A stretch of DNA of 64,000 nucleotides. Origin: Aeromonadales bacterium (lineage in GTDB: Bacteria; Pseudomonadota; Gammaproteobacteria; Enterobacterales; Aeromonadaceae). The notes under the pieces are model-generated. The model searched no databases, was not told where the DNA came from, and saw nothing but the letters and a program-made list of their open reading frames with translations. The stretch covers positions 1 through 64,000 of the forward strand of contig JAAYRH010000029.1 in the NCBI GenBank assembly GCA_012518835.1, given 5' to 3'. A program made the position numbers and the translations under genes. Below, in pieces: positions 10,266 to 23,423 of this stretch (the stretch's first letter is position 1; every line of letters begins with the position of its first letter).

Positions 10266-10754
10266 CTATGGCGTAGGCAAAAAGCTAGATGAATTTTGAA
10301 CCAGACTAAAAAACCACTGGATCACAATACTAAACTCTGGGATTAACAATGATTGCTTCCACCACAAGGCCTCAGAAAAGCCTGTCATGGTATCAATAAA
10401 TAACAGCATCGCCGCCACTATTAGCACACCGCGCACCGCGCCAAAACATACGCCCAGCACACGATCGGTTCCTGACAAACCGGTTTTAGTGACTAACTCA
10501 CTAACAATAAAATTAATTAAGGCCCCTAAGATTAGGGTTAAGACAAATAATATCGCAATGGCTGTTCCGTTGCGTATAAGAGGATCCGACATGTCGAGCA
10601 GAGCGCTCAAGTCTTCATAGAAATGACTAGCAACAAAAAAAGCAGCAAACCAGGTAATCAGTGACATTGCTTCTTTTACAAATCCCCTGGCTAAGCTAAT
10701 CAGCGCTGACAGGCTGATAATACCCAAAATTACATAATCTACCCAAACCATCAT
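10266..10754 (-). CDS. cvpA: CvpA family protein
   Basis: WVDYVILGIISLSALISLARGFVKEAMSLITWFAAF; directly upstream of purF. Confidence 0.94.
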   Translation of the reverse strand: MMVWVDYVILGIISLSALISLARGFVKEAMSLITWFAAFFVASHFYEDLSALLDMSDPLIRNGTAIAILFVLTLILGALINFIVSELVTKTGLSGTDRVLGVCFGAVRGVLIVAAMLLFIDTMTGFSEALWWKQSLLIPEFSIVIQWFFSLVQNSSSFLPTP

Positions 10755-10969
10755 TTGCTGCCGAGGACCTTTTTAATATCGCGCATTCTATCAAAGGAGC
10801 CGGATAAAAAGCGAAAAAAAACGGATAATTTTCATTCAACGTGAAACTAGTTGTTAACAACACTAAAAAAGAGTGCTAATTAACCAAAAGCTAATTTACC
10901 TATTGAGATGTGTACGAAGTAAAGACACAATAAGCATTTGCTTATCCACTAACAAAGAGTAGTTGTACT

Positions 10970-11224
10970 ATGATTTTTCCTCGTCGTTACGCCAAGCTGG
11001 TGTTTCCGGTATTAATGTCTACTTACATGGTCACTATCATGACCGGTTTAGTGACCGCATTAAATACCGGTTTGGCAGATGGTTTCTTTATTCGCTGGGG
11101 GCAAGCTTTTTATATTGCTTGGCCTGTGGCATTTATTTTAGTGCTAATTGGTGGCCCCCGCATTCAACGTTTATCCGTAAATCTAGTTAAGGCGGATCTC
11201 GCTGAGCAGAAAAAAGCCTCTTAA
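10970..11224 (+). CDS. DUF2798-family small membrane protein
   Basis: Two TM segments; YAKLVFPVLMSTYMVTIMTGLVTALNTGLADGFFIRWGQAFYIAWPVAF. Confidence 0.7.
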   Translation: MIFPRRYAKLVFPVLMSTYMVTIMTGLVTALNTGLADGFFIRWGQAFYIAWPVAFILVLIGGPRIQRLSVNLVKADLAEQKKAS

Positions 11225-11263
11225 GTTGAGCGCTAACGCCGCCGCGTTAGCGCTTACTTTTAT

Positions 11264-12565
<1,302 letters not shown>

Positions 12566-12675
12566 TTACCTTATTTAATGCGGTGGTGCCTGTACAGAAG
12601 GCAAATTAAGACATCAGTGTTAGACAGCCAGTTTACCAGCTAAGCCTTGTCGGAGCCAAGCCACAGCGATGTACT

Positions 12676-14001
12676 TTAAGAACGAGCGGCGCTATCTAAT
12701 TGTGCTAGATAATCGAGCTTAGCGGTTATTTTTTTCTCAAAACCTCGATCACTGGGCACATAATAGGTAGTACTTTCCAGCTCTGGCGGTAAATACACTT
12801 CACCGGCCGCATAAGCACCGGGCTCGTGATGGGCATAACGGTAAGCCGCCCCATGACCCAACTCTTTCATTAATTTAGTGGGTGCATTGCGTAGCTGCAT
12901 CGGTACTTCGTAATTTGGTAATTCTTTGGCGGCTTGGCGCACTTGGTTCCACGCATTATACAAGGCATTACTTTTGGGAGCGCAGGCTAAATAAACAATC
13001 GCTTGAGCGATGGCGCGCTCTCCTTCAGCGGGCCCCACCCGAGTAAAGCAATCCCATGCGGCCAGCGCTACTTCCATCGCGCGGGGATCGGCCAACCCCA
13101 CATCTTCAGTCGCAATCGCTACTAAACGACGGGCAATATACAGCGGATCACATCCCGCCGTTACCATACGCGCATACCAATATAAGCCCGCATCGGGATC
13201 TGAGCCCCGAATCGACTTATGGACCGCAGAAATCAAATCATAAAATTGGTCGCCTTGATTATCAAAGCGCGCGACTCGCTCACCAGTGACTTCTGCTAGC
13301 AAGGCTTTATCGATATAACGTACCCCCTCTTGCTCTTCGGCCATATCGGCCAGTAACTCAAGATAATTAAGTGCCTTGCGCCCATCGCCTTCTACTAACT
13401 CAGCCAAGGCACTGGCCACCCCTTCTTCAAGCTGCAGAGATTGTGAAGCTAAGCCCCGCTGTTGCGTGAGGGCATAAGCGATCATTTTCTCAATATCCGC
13501 TGTCGCAAGCGGTTTCAATAAATACACTCGCGCTCGTGATAAAAGAGCATTATTGAGTTCAAAAGAGGGGTTTTCTGTGGTCGCCCCAATAAAAGTCACG
13601 GTGCCGTCTTCAATATAAGGTAAAAATGCATCTTGCTGAGACTTATTAAAGCGATGCACTTCATCGACAAATAAAATGGTCCGTCGACCAGCGAGCTTAT
13701 GCTCGCGAGCACGGTCAATGGCCGCGCGGATCTCTTTTACCCCCGAGGTGACGGCCGATACCCGCTCCACTTGTGCATCGCAGTAGTGAGCGATGAGTTC
13801 AGCCAAAGTGGTTTTACCGGTTCCTGGAGGTCCCCATAGGATCATAGAGTGGCACTGCCCTGCTTCTAATGCACGGCGTAAGGGTTTACCTGGCCCTAAA
13901 ATATGAGCTTGCCCTAAATACTCTTCGAGACTCTGTGGCCGCATTCTGGCCGCCAGTGGGCGAAAATCATCTTGTTCAAAATCGAGACTTAAGGTGCTCA
14001 T
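12676..14001 (-). CDS. rarA: Replication-associated recombination ATPase RarA/MgsA
   Basis: [23 protein letters not shown], Walker [10 protein letters not shown]; start taken at MSTLSLDF. Confidence 0.95.
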   Translation of the reverse strand: MSTLSLDFEQDDFRPLAARMRPQSLEEYLGQAHILGPGKPLRRALEAGQCHSMILWGPPGTGKTTLAELIAHYCDAQVERVSAVTSGVKEIRAAIDRAREHKLAGRRTILFVDEVHRFNKSQQDAFLPYIEDGTVTFIGATTENPSFELNNALLSRARVYLLKPLATADIEKMIAYALTQQRGLASQSLQLEEGVASALAELVEGDGRKALNYLELLADMAEEQEGVRYIDKALLAEVTGERVARFDNQGDQFYDLISAVHKSIRGSDPDAGLYWYARMVTAGCDPLYIARRLVAIATEDVGLADPRAMEVALAAWDCFTRVGPAEGERAIAQAIVYLACAPKSNALYNAWNQVRQAAKELPNYEVPMQLRNAPTKLMKELGHGAAYRYAHHEPGAYAAGEVYLPPELESTTYYVPSDRGFEKKITAKLDYLAQLDSAARS

Positions 14002-14125
14002 TTTTATACCCCCATAAGTGCATAAATTAGCGCACAAGACCCTATATTCAAACTATCTACCTGCACTACGAAAAACACCGATCCCTTAGGCTCGGTGTTT
14101 AGTGACTAACTGTTAATTTTTTTAC

Positions 14126-14737
14126 TTAACGCTGATCGTCAATCATCACCCCTTTGGGCGGCGTAAAAGTAAAGGTACTACTACTCACTTTAGGCTGGGT
14201 ATTAATGTTCTGTAAATTAAATTCACTGCGTTGGCCGCCCGACTCCACCACAGTAAAGCGCTGAATGCGGTCTTTATTATCAAAGCGAATACTAAACTCG
14301 CTAATAAGCTCGCTAGGATCCTTACTAGTCACCACATAGTCGCCCGCTTTGCGGCTCACATCATAATGCTGCCAACGACTATTATCGCCGCCCGCAATAA
14401 GAATAAAAGGGGTATTTTGAATCGCTTGCGCTAATGGCGCTATGCTGACCTGCTCAACAAAAGGGTCATACATCCACACATCTTGCCCGTTAGACACAAT
14501 CACGCTTTCATCCGGCGCTTGAGTATGCCAGCGAAAACGATCCGGGCGCGCTAGCTGCATGGTGCCATTGGCTTTTTGCATTTGCTCGCCTTGCTCATCA
14601 AATACTTGCTGACTAAAGTCCGCTGAATAATTATCAAAAGTCGCCAGCTTTTTCTGTAAATCCGCTCGGGCGTCCGCTTGGGCTACGCTGCTGGCTGATA
14701 ATAACAATACACCGATACTAACAAGTTTTTTTATCAT
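14126..14737 (-). CDS. lolA: Outer-membrane lipoprotein carrier protein LolA
   Basis: Signal peptide, FSQQVFDEQGEQMQKANGTMQLARPDRFRWHTQAPDESVIVSNGQDVWMYDPFVEQV. Confidence 0.95.
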   Translation of the reverse strand: MIKKLVSIGVLLLSASSVAQADARADLQKKLATFDNYSADFSQQVFDEQGEQMQKANGTMQLARPDRFRWHTQAPDESVIVSNGQDVWMYDPFVEQVSIAPLAQAIQNTPFILIAGGDNSRWQHYDVSRKAGDYVVTSKDPSELISEFSIRFDNKDRIQRFTVVESGGQRSEFNLQNINTQPKVSSSTFTFTPPKGVMIDDQR

Positions 14738-17433
14738 TAATTACGCTCCCTGACTGGCGGAGGTGCCAGTACTTCTCGTTGACCAGAGCCCACCGCAGCA
14801 CTCACTATGCCTTGCGCTTCCATCTGATCGATCATACGGGCGGCTCGGTTGTACCCTACTTTTAACTGACGTTGCACACCAGAGATAGAGCCACGACGCG
14901 TCTCTACGACAAAAGCTACCGCTTCATCGAATAACGGATCTAAGTCTTCGTCGCCCTCAGCCACTTCGCCAGGCAGTAAACCTTCTTCTCCTACCTCGCC
15001 GTTTAAAATCTCTTCAATATAATTAGGCTCTCCTCGCTGCTTCCATGCCGCCACCACACTATGTACTTCATGATCATCAACAAAAGCACCGTGCACGCGG
15101 GTTGGTGTGCTCTCTCCTGCCGGCAAATACAACATATCGCCCATCCCTAATAAAGAGTCCGCACCTTGCTGGTCCAAAATAGTACGAGAGTCAATTTTAC
15201 TGGATACTTGAAACGACATCCGAGTAGGGATATTGGCTTTAATTAAGCCGGTGATAACATCGACGGAGGGACGCTGGGTCGCCAAAATTAAATGAATCCC
15301 CGCCGCTCGTGCCTTTTGCGCAATACGGGCAATCAACTCTTCCACTTTTTTGCCCACTATCATCATCATGTCGGCAAATTCGTCGATCACTACCACGATA
15401 TTAGGCAGTTTTTCTAAGGCCGGCGGAGAGGTATCCATTGAGATAGTCGGATCCCAAAATGGGTCACGCAGCGGCTCACCGGCATCTATCGCTTCTTGAA
15501 CCTTATTGTTATAGCCCTGTAGGTTACGCACTCCAACGGTGGCGAGCAATTTATAGCGCCGCTCCATCTCCCCTACACACCAGCGCAAGGCATTGGCGGC
15601 TTCTTTCATATCGGTGACGACTTCGGTCAATAAGTGGGGGATCCCTTCATAAACCGACAGTTCCAACATTTTGGGGTCGATCATAATAAAACGTACTTCA
15701 TCAGGCGTCGCTTTATAGAGCATTGACAAGATCATCACGTTCACGCCCACCGACTTACCCGAGCCGGTGGTACCCGCAACTAACACATGAGGCATTTTAC
15801 CTAAGTTAGTAATCACCGGTTCACCGGCGATATCTTGTCCTAGTACCATCGTTAACGGATGCTTACTGTTAGCAAACGCTTCGGTATCCATGACTTCGCG
15901 TAGATACACGGTTTCGCGTTTGGTATTAGGAAGTTCTAAACCAATGTAAGGCTTGCCGGGGATCACCTCAACCACTCGGACACTGATCGCCGATAGCGAG
16001 CGTGCTAAGTCACGAGATAAGTTGGTAATTTTACTTACTTTCACCCCTGGCGCTAAATCTAACTCAAAACGCGTGATAACGGGCCCTGGATACACCCCCA
16101 CCACATTAGCTTGCACGTTATAGTCAGCTAACTTCGCTTCCACTAATCGAGCAATGCGATTGAGCTCTTCTTCGCTTACGGTATGCTGGCGCGGCTTAGG
16201 CGGATCTAACAACTCCACCGACGGTAATACTGCTAAATCACTACGTGGTGCAGCCTTTGGTGCCGGTGCTGCCGCGCGTGATGTGGCTAAGGGGCGTGCT
16301 GGCGCTTCTTCTGCTTGCTCATTCATCCAGGGTAAATCCATATCCTCTTCTGCTCCCCAATCTGCGTCGGCCACCGGTGCAGGGGCCACACTGGGTTTGG
16401 CAACCGCTCTAACGCGAGGCGCCGCACTCTGCACTGCCTTAGGAATGTCGGTTGCTGGCATCACTTCATCTTCAGCAGCAAAGTTCGATAACACCGGCTC
16501 TTTACGCTCTGGTGGTGCTTTTTTTTGTAAAATAGAACGTAACTTAGGTGGCGCTGGTATCGGCGCGAGCAGCGGATCTTCTTCATAAGCCGTCGCCTCA
16601 TCGATATCTGGCGCCTGAGTTTGGCTGCCTAAGCGTTCTTTAAAGCGACGCCAAGTAACGAAGCTCGGTTTAACTGGCTCAGGTTTATTTGTCGTCAACA
16701 TCGCGGGTTGGGCTTGCGGCTCAAGTTCACGCTCTTTTGCCACCCCTGCTTGCCAATCGGCCAGCTGTTGAGGAAGCTGTCGAAACCATTGCGGCCCATT
16801 CAATACCACCCCACCTAAACGCTCTACTATTAATAACCACGACCAGCCGGTAAAAAAGGTGACGCCCGTTGCAAAGCCACACAGCAGCAATAAAGTAGTA
16901 CCTAAAGAGCCGAGCACGGGCTGCATTGCTGCCAACAACATGTCGCCAATGAGGCCGCCAGAAGAAAAATAATAAATATTACCGACACTCATGCTCGCGA
17001 GCGCTAATACGCTCAACAGCACCATTAGAAAACCGATAATGCGTAGGCTCAATGTCAAATAGCAGATGCTGTGCAAGGCTTTAGGTCGCCATAAGGTCAG
17101 CCAGCCGAATAACACCATAAACACCGGCACTAAATAGGCGGAAAAGCCAAACACAAACAATAATATATCTGCTAACCAAGCTCCTACTGGACCAGCGGCG
17201 TTGCGAATATCACCGCCCCACGCCGTTTGTGACCAACCCGGATCCGATGGATGATAGGTGAACAACGACAACATGATGAAGATCGCCACTAAAATAATGG
17301 TGATCAATCCGGCTTCAAACAGACGCTGTAAACCAGACATGGGAGTAAACAGCTTTCTCTCCGCCAAGTGCCCGCTCCTCGCTTTCGCTGAAATCATAAT
17401 TAAAAGTGATAGATAAAAAGATGAGTGCGACAA
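14737..17433 (-). CDS. ftsK: DNA translocase FtsK
   Basis: N-terminal TM domain, Pro/Ala-rich linker, [18 protein letters not shown]-terminal gamma domain ([25 protein letters not shown]); start uncertain. Confidence 0.96.
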   Translation of the reverse strand: MSHSSFYLSLLIMISAKARSGHLAERKLFTPMSGLQRLFEAGLITIILVAIFIMLSLFTYHPSDPGWSQTAWGGDIRNAAGPVGAWLADILLFVFGFSAYLVPVFMVLFGWLTLWRPKALHSICYLTLSLRIIGFLMVLLSVLALASMSVGNIYYFSSGGLIGDMLLAAMQPVLGSLGTTLLLLCGFATGVTFFTGWSWLLIVERLGGVVLNGPQWFRQLPQQLADWQAGVAKERELEPQAQPAMLTTNKPEPVKPSFVTWRRFKERLGSQTQAPDIDEATAYEEDPLLAPIPAPPKLRSILQKKAPPERKEPVLSNFAAEDEVMPATDIPKAVQSAAPRVRAVAKPSVAPAPVADADWGAEEDMDLPWMNEQAEEAPARPLATSRAAAPAPKAAPRSDLAVLPSVELLDPPKPRQHTVSEEELNRIARLVEAKLADYNVQANVVGVYPGPVITRFELDLAPGVKVSKITNLSRDLARSLSAISVRVVEVIPGKPYIGLELPNTKRETVYLREVMDTEAFANSKHPLTMVLGQDIAGEPVITNLGKMPHVLVAGTTGSGKSVGVNVMILSMLYKATPDEVRFIMIDPKMLELSVYEGIPHLLTEVVTDMKEAANALRWCVGEMERRYKLLATVGVRNLQGYNNKVQEAIDAGEPLRDPFWDPTISMDTSPPALEKLPNIVVVIDEFADMMMIVGKKVEELIARIAQKARAAGIHLILATQRPSVDVITGLIKANIPTRMSFQVSSKIDSRTILDQQGADSLLGMGDMLYLPAGESTPTRVHGAFVDDHEVHSVVAAWKQRGEPNYIEEILNGEVGEEGLLPGEVAEGDEDLDPLFDEAVAFVVETRRGSISGVQRQLKVGYNRAARMIDQMEAQGIVSAAVGSGQREVLAPPPVRERN

Positions 17434-17545
17434 TAAAAGTCGCTACCGTCTAAACGGCAAACGAGCGGCCTGAGCCGCTCGTAAAATAAGTTGGTTTCTT
17501 GCTTGCTCGGCATAAAAATACCAGAGCTCAGCACATTATCCCAGT

Positions 17546-18031
17546 TTATCGTGTGTTTATTACCAGGCGATTACTTTGTTTCACCTCTTCCATTACCACA
17601 TAGGTCCGAGTGTCATTCACGCCCGGTAAGCGCAGTAAGGTTTCACCCAGTAGTTTACGATAAGCTGACATATTAGCCACTCGTGTTTTTAACAAGTAGT
17701 CAAAATCCCCTGAAACTAAATGGCACTCTTGGATCTCTTCTAGCTTTTGTACCGCATCATTGAACTCGTCAAACACATCGGGCGTACCCCGATTCAAGGT
17801 GATTTCTACAAACACCAGTAAGGAGGCATCGAGTTGTTGCGGATTTAAAATCGCCGTATAACCTTCAATATAACCATCGCGCTCTAAACGACGCACCCGC
17901 TCTAGGCAGGGAGTAGGACTTAAACCTACTCTTTTAGACAGCTCAACGTTAGAAATACGGCCGTCTTGTTGTAATTCGTTAAGTATATTGCGATCAATTC
18001 GATCGAGCTCCTTGCTTGGTCTGTTGTTCAT
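17546..18031 (-). CDS. lrp: Leucine-responsive regulatory protein
   Basis: ELDRIDRNILNELQQDGRISNVELSKRVGLSPTPCLERVRRLERDGYIEGYTA; start set at MNNRPSK, ORF extends to 18061. Confidence 0.96.
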   Translation of the reverse strand: MNNRPSKELDRIDRNILNELQQDGRISNVELSKRVGLSPTPCLERVRRLERDGYIEGYTAILNPQQLDASLLVFVEITLNRGTPDVFDEFNDAVQKLEEIQECHLVSGDFDYLLKTRVANMSAYRKLLGETLLRLPGVNDTRTYVVMEEVKQSNRLVINTR

Positions 18032-18421
18032 ATCCAACACGTCATCCATCCTTTGATTCATTTAAATTGATCCCACTCTAAAAACATCTACCTGCACATA
18101 AAGCACAAGCTTGCTTAACGTAGTTGAGTTACTTACTGCTGTTTACTAGGCCCTACGCCACACAAACAATGCTATAGCGATTATTTAGTAACACAATTTT
18201 TAACAATTGAGTCCAGCATACTAGCACCTAAAAAAACAAACTGGTAGCACATACGTTTGCTTTATTGGTCCTCTAGCAGCATATATTAAAACATGTGACT
18301 TATTAATGGAAAATAAATCTAACGCTGAAATTAATGAATGCAGCGGTTGTCACTCTTTACCAATCTCTATTCCACCGATAACCCCGCTCTAAAGCTCGGT
18401 TTGTCCTTCTTTATAGAGTGA

Positions 18422-19474
<1,053 letters not shown>

Positions 19475-19493
19475 CTACCCCTTTATAAATAAC

Positions 19494-19526
19494 AAAGCCG
19501 CCAGCTTAGCTGGCGGCTTTTTTTAT
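19494..19526. terminator. Rho-independent terminator downstream of trxB
   Basis: AAAGCCGCCAGC-TTA-GCTGGCGGCTTTTTTT. Confidence 0.88.
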
Positions 19527-19541
19527 CGCCCTCTTTTTTTA

Positions 19542-21275
19542 TTACGCGGCGCGAGTCCCACTCACTTGCTCAATCGCTTCTTGTAAAGTCGAGTAAAATG
19601 CCAGCTTTTCTGGAATAGGTTGCATCCCCGCGCGCGCTAAGGTTTTTAGCGGCTGATATTGTAAGTCGGCAATCACGACTTTAATGTTATGTTGTTGACA
19701 ATGTTCAATAAAACGGCTCATTGCACTTTGGCCGCCCGCATCTAAAATAGACACTGCATCCATATATAAAATAACGCCTTGCTGGTGCTGACATAAGCCA
19801 ATTAGCTCACTAAACACCCGATCGGCGGCAGCAAAAAATAAGGGCCCATTAATTTTATACACCGACCACTGCTTAGGCAGCGGCGTCACTAACAAGCGTC
19901 GGTGATCAGAAATATCCGAGACCCGTGTCATTTCTGCTATGTCGCGCACAAATAACACCGCTGCCACTAATACTCCCACTGTGATGGCAATCACCATATC
20001 AAACAAGATGGTTAGCGAGAAACAGGTCAAGAACACTAAAATATCGCCCACCGGCGCAGTTTTAAGCAGGCGTATCGATTTTGGCGCTTCACTCATATTC
20101 CACGCCACTACCATTAATAGCGCCGCCATCGCCGGCATTGGTAAGTAAGCCAACATCGGCGCCAATAATACCAAAGCGGCTAGCACTACTAAGGCATGCA
20201 CCATACCCGACACTGGGGTTTGTGCGCCTGCTTTAAAGTTAGCCGCCGAGCGAGCAATGGCGGCAGTGGCAGTAATACCACCAAAAAATGGCGCGACTAT
20301 GTTACCAAGCCCCTGCCCCAGCAGCTCACTGTTGGCACTGTGTCGCTTGCCTGTCATGCCATCAAGTACAACAGCACACAATAACGACTCAATAGCACCT
20401 AACATGGCAATAGCAAACGCTGCAGGCAGCAGTGCTTGAAATAAGCTCCAATCTAACGTGAGTGGCACTCCTTCTGGACCCGGCTGTAACCAAGGCCATA
20501 CCCACTCCGGCAATACCGGTGGTATACCCTGACCTGCGGTGCCATCTGGCAGTAAATAACTAAACTGGCTGCTAATGGTGGCAATATTCATGCCTTGCTT
20601 ATTCAGCACCAGCGCTACCACACTGGCGACGATTAAAGCTGGCAAGTGCGCTGGCACGCCGGTTTTTAACCGTGGCCAAAAAATCATAATGCCTAAGGTT
20701 AATAACGCCACCCCTAAGCTTGGCCAATACAAGCCCGGCACCGCTGCTGCCAAGGCCGACACTTTACCAACATAGTGCTCAGGCAACGCGGTCATTTCTA
20801 AACCTAAAAAATCTTTAACTTGTAAAGTAGCAATCACTACTCCAATACCACCGGTAAAGCCTAAGGTAACGGGCGCCGGAATGTACTCAATCAACCGTCC
20901 CAACCGCACTAAGGCCATACCAATCAGTAAAATACCCGACATCACAGTGGCCATGAGTAAGCCACCCAAGCCATAACTCTGCGCAATGGGATATAAAATC
21001 ACCACAAAGGCCGCAGTGGGCCCCGAAATACTTAAGCGTGAACCACCGGTTAGCGCAATAATAAAACCGGCAATAATAGCGGTATAAAGTCCGTATTGAG
21101 GAGCCACACCACTGGCAATGGCGAGCGCCATGGCCAAGGGAATAGCGATAATACCGACCGTTATGCCGGCTAGCACATCCTTGGCTAACTTGTGTTGGCT
21201 ATAAGGCTCTTTAACGCAACTTTCATACATTGCATGACCGATACGCAACGAAAACAAATGAGCGCGGTGCGGCAT
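19542..21275 (-). CDS. SulP-family (SLC26) inorganic anion transporter with STAS domain
   Basis: AGITVGIIAIPLAMALAIASGVAPQYGLYTAIIAGFIIALTGGSRLSISGPTAAFVVI; C-terminal STAS (VILYMDAVSILDAGGQSAMSRFI). Confidence 0.94.
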   Translation of the reverse strand: MPHRAHLFSLRIGHAMYESCVKEPYSQHKLAKDVLAGITVGIIAIPLAMALAIASGVAPQYGLYTAIIAGFIIALTGGSRLSISGPTAAFVVILYPIAQSYGLGGLLMATVMSGILLIGMALVRLGRLIEYIPAPVTLGFTGGIGVVIATLQVKDFLGLEMTALPEHYVGKVSALAAAVPGLYWPSLGVALLTLGIMIFWPRLKTGVPAHLPALIVASVVALVLNKQGMNIATISSQFSYLLPDGTAGQGIPPVLPEWVWPWLQPGPEGVPLTLDWSLFQALLPAAFAIAMLGAIESLLCAVVLDGMTGKRHSANSELLGQGLGNIVAPFFGGITATAAIARSAANFKAGAQTPVSGMVHALVVLAALVLLAPMLAYLPMPAMAALLMVVAWNMSEAPKSIRLLKTAPVGDILVFLTCFSLTILFDMVIAITVGVLVAAVLFVRDIAEMTRVSDISDHRRLLVTPLPKQWSVYKINGPLFFAAADRVFSELIGLCQHQQGVILYMDAVSILDAGGQSAMSRFIEHCQQHNIKVVIADLQYQPLKTLARAGMQPIPEKLAFYSTLQEAIEQVSGTRAA

Positions 21276-21288
21276 TATTTTCTCCCTG

Positions 21289-21350
21289 CATTGAATGTTA
21301 TTTTTATAATGTTAAAAATGATTATATGCTCATACATTAATCATTCAATG
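21289..21350. promoter_or_regulatory. Candidate operator region between the SulP gene and a small RHH gene
   Basis: Perfect 9-bp inverted repeat CATTGAATG (21289-21297)/CATTCAATG (21342-21350) and three copies of AATGTTA (21294, 21308, 21347). Confidence 0.35.
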
Positions 21351-21388
21351 TTAATATGATTAACAAGACTTAAGTACTAGGAGTTCAG

Positions 21389-21565
21389 ATGGAACAACGC
21401 ACCGCTCGCTTAACTTTATTGATAGATCCTAAGAAAAAGGCCTTATTTGAACAGCTGTGTGCCCAAGAAGATGTGACTCCTTCGCAAAAGGTGCGACAGT
21501 TTATTCGTGATTATATTGCAGAAAAATCAAACCCAGATGAGCCCTCTGCTCCTAAACATAAATAA
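21389..21565 (+). CDS. 58-aa ribbon-helix-helix (CopG/Arc-like) protein, not in supplied ORF track
   Basis: ATG at 21389 after AGGAG: MEQRTARLTLLIDPKKKALFEQLCAQEDVTPSQKVRQFIRDYIAEKSNPDEPSAPKHK*. Confidence 0.8.
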   Translation: MEQRTARLTLLIDPKKKALFEQLCAQEDVTPSQKVRQFIRDYIAEKSNPDEPSAPKHK

Positions 21566-21570
21566 TAGCG

Positions 21571-22269
21571 ATGATGTTGACCTTATTAGACAATCGACTG
21601 TGGTTTCCTGAACCCTCTCAGGCGCTGCTTGAACCTAATGGCTTATTAGCCGTGGGCGGTGACTTATCACCCGCCCGCTTGTTGCTGGCTTATAAAATGG
21701 GGATTTTTCCTTGGTTTGAGCAAGGCCAGCCGATGCTGTGGTGGTCACCCGATCCGCGCGCGGTATTAGCGCCTGACCAGCTCTACGTCAGCAAAAGCTT
21801 AGCTAAGCTGGCAAGACAAAACCGTTATCGTATTACCCTTAACACCGCGTTTGCTGAGGTGATTAATGCCTGCCGTACGTTACGTGAAGATAATGAAGGA
21901 ACCTGGATCACGCCAGGCATAGAGCAAGCCTATCTTCAGCTTCACCATCAAGGGCATGCCCACTCAGTAGAGGTCTGGCAAGGTAGTGACTTAGTAGCGG
22001 GTTTATACGGCGTCAATATCGGCCGTTTATTTTGCGGAGAGTCGATGTTTCATCGCGTTAATAATGGCTCTAAATTAGCCATGCTAGCCTTATGCCGCCA
22101 CTTTAGTCACCATCAAGGCCAGCTGATTGACTGCCAATTGTCTAATCCACATTTAATGAGTTTAGGGGTGGTGAGCTGGCCAAGAACAGACTTTTTACAA
22201 GCGCTTAATCAGTTACAGCATCAATCTCTTAGCGAGCATTGCTGGCAGCCAAGGAGGCTTACACTATGA
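21571..22269 (+). CDS. aat: Leucyl/phenylalanyl-tRNA--protein transferase
   Basis: LWFPEPSQALLEPNGLLAVGGDLSPARLLLAYKMGIFPWFEQGQPMLWWSPDPRAVL. Confidence 0.97.
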   Translation: MMLTLLDNRLWFPEPSQALLEPNGLLAVGGDLSPARLLLAYKMGIFPWFEQGQPMLWWSPDPRAVLAPDQLYVSKSLAKLARQNRYRITLNTAFAEVINACRTLREDNEGTWITPGIEQAYLQLHHQGHAHSVEVWQGSDLVAGLYGVNIGRLFCGESMFHRVNNGSKLAMLALCRHFSHHQGQLIDCQLSNPHLMSLGVVSWPRTDFLQALNQLQHQSLSEHCWQPRRLTL

Positions 22270-22970
22270 AGTCTATTAGCCTTAAAGTGGGCTTAACTCC
22301 GCCCCACGATTGCCAATACTTACCTAATCGACAAGAGCAGTTATTAGTATTGTTAGATGAAACGCTGCTGTCTCCTACTGGCTATGAGCCGTTACTCAGT
22401 GCGGGTTTTCGCCGTAGTGGTAGTGATGTGTACCGGCCACGCTGTGCCACTTGTAATGCCTGCCAGTCGCTGCGCTTAGCTCCAAGTCAATTTAAAGCCA
22501 GTCGTAGCCAAAAGCGCATTCTGCGCCTCAATCGTGATATAAAAATACACGTGGCGCGCGAGGACAAACCAGAGTATTTTCACCTATACGAGCGCTATAT
22601 TAATCAGCGCCATCAAGACGGTGCCATGTACCCCGCAAGCCACGCGCAATATGCCAGCTTTGTGCTATGTGAGTGGCTTAGTCCACTCTTTATCGAGTGT
22701 TGGCTCGATGATAACTTAGTGGCCGTGGCGGTAACCGATGAGCTTAGCCAAGCGCTAAGTGCTATCTATACTTTTTATGAACCCAGTCTTTCACATCGCT
22801 CTTTAGGTACCTTTGCGATTTTAAGTCAGATACAATTAGGCATAGAATTAAATAAACACTGGCTTTATCTTGGCTACCAAGTCGATGATTGCCAGAAAAT
22901 GAATTACAAACAACACTTTCGCCCTCACCAACGTTTTATTGCCGGTCAATGGCAAGAAACGAACAACTGA
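22266..22970 (+). CDS. bpt: Aspartate/glutamate leucyltransferase (arginyl-tRNA transferase family)
   Basis: FRRSGSDVYRPRCATCNACQSLRLAPSQFKASRSQKRILRLNRD; start at MKSISLKVG overlapping aat. Confidence 0.95.
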   Translation: MKSISLKVGLTPPHDCQYLPNRQEQLLVLLDETLLSPTGYEPLLSAGFRRSGSDVYRPRCATCNACQSLRLAPSQFKASRSQKRILRLNRDIKIHVAREDKPEYFHLYERYINQRHQDGAMYPASHAQYASFVLCEWLSPLFIECWLDDNLVAVAVTDELSQALSAIYTFYEPSLSHRSLGTFAILSQIQLGIELNKHWLYLGYQVDDCQKMNYKQHFRPHQRFIAGQWQETNN

Positions 22971-23037
22971 GGTGTGGAAACTTTACACTGACGGCGAAAT
23001 ACGGCATGATCGCTGCCGCTTTTATTGCCTGTGTTAA

Positions 23038-23268
<231 letters not shown>

Positions 23269-23366
23269 CCCACCCTATTACCCAAGCTGCAAAGAGGATA
23301 GCCTCTTAACGCTAAGCTATTGGGTAGATTGCACCTTTACGTTCTACTTGGCATTTGCCTCTTGAA

Positions 23367-23396
23367 TAAAAATGCCTAGCACAGGTGCTAGGCATA
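23367..23396 (-). terminator. Rho-independent terminator downstream of clpA
   Basis: TGCCTAGCAC-AG-GTGCTAGGCA stem followed by T-rich run on the minus strand. Confidence 0.65.
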
Positions 23397-23423
23397 AAAG
23401 TAGTGCAATCCTGTGGGCTCAGT

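Noticed and set aside
16154-16588. 144-aa plus-strand ORF inside ftsK
   Set aside because: Ser/Ala/Gly-rich shadow frame antisense to the Pro/Ala-rich FtsK linker.
17455-17483. Hairpin ACGAGCGGC-CTGA-GCCGCTCGT between lrp and ftsK as an lrp terminator
   Set aside because: Good stem but no clear T-tract on the minus strand; not called as a feature.
23269-23423. Possible tRNA-Ser between infA and clpA, as in E. coli (serW)
   Set aside because: Read for a cloverleaf and CCA end; only a clpA terminator hairpin is present.
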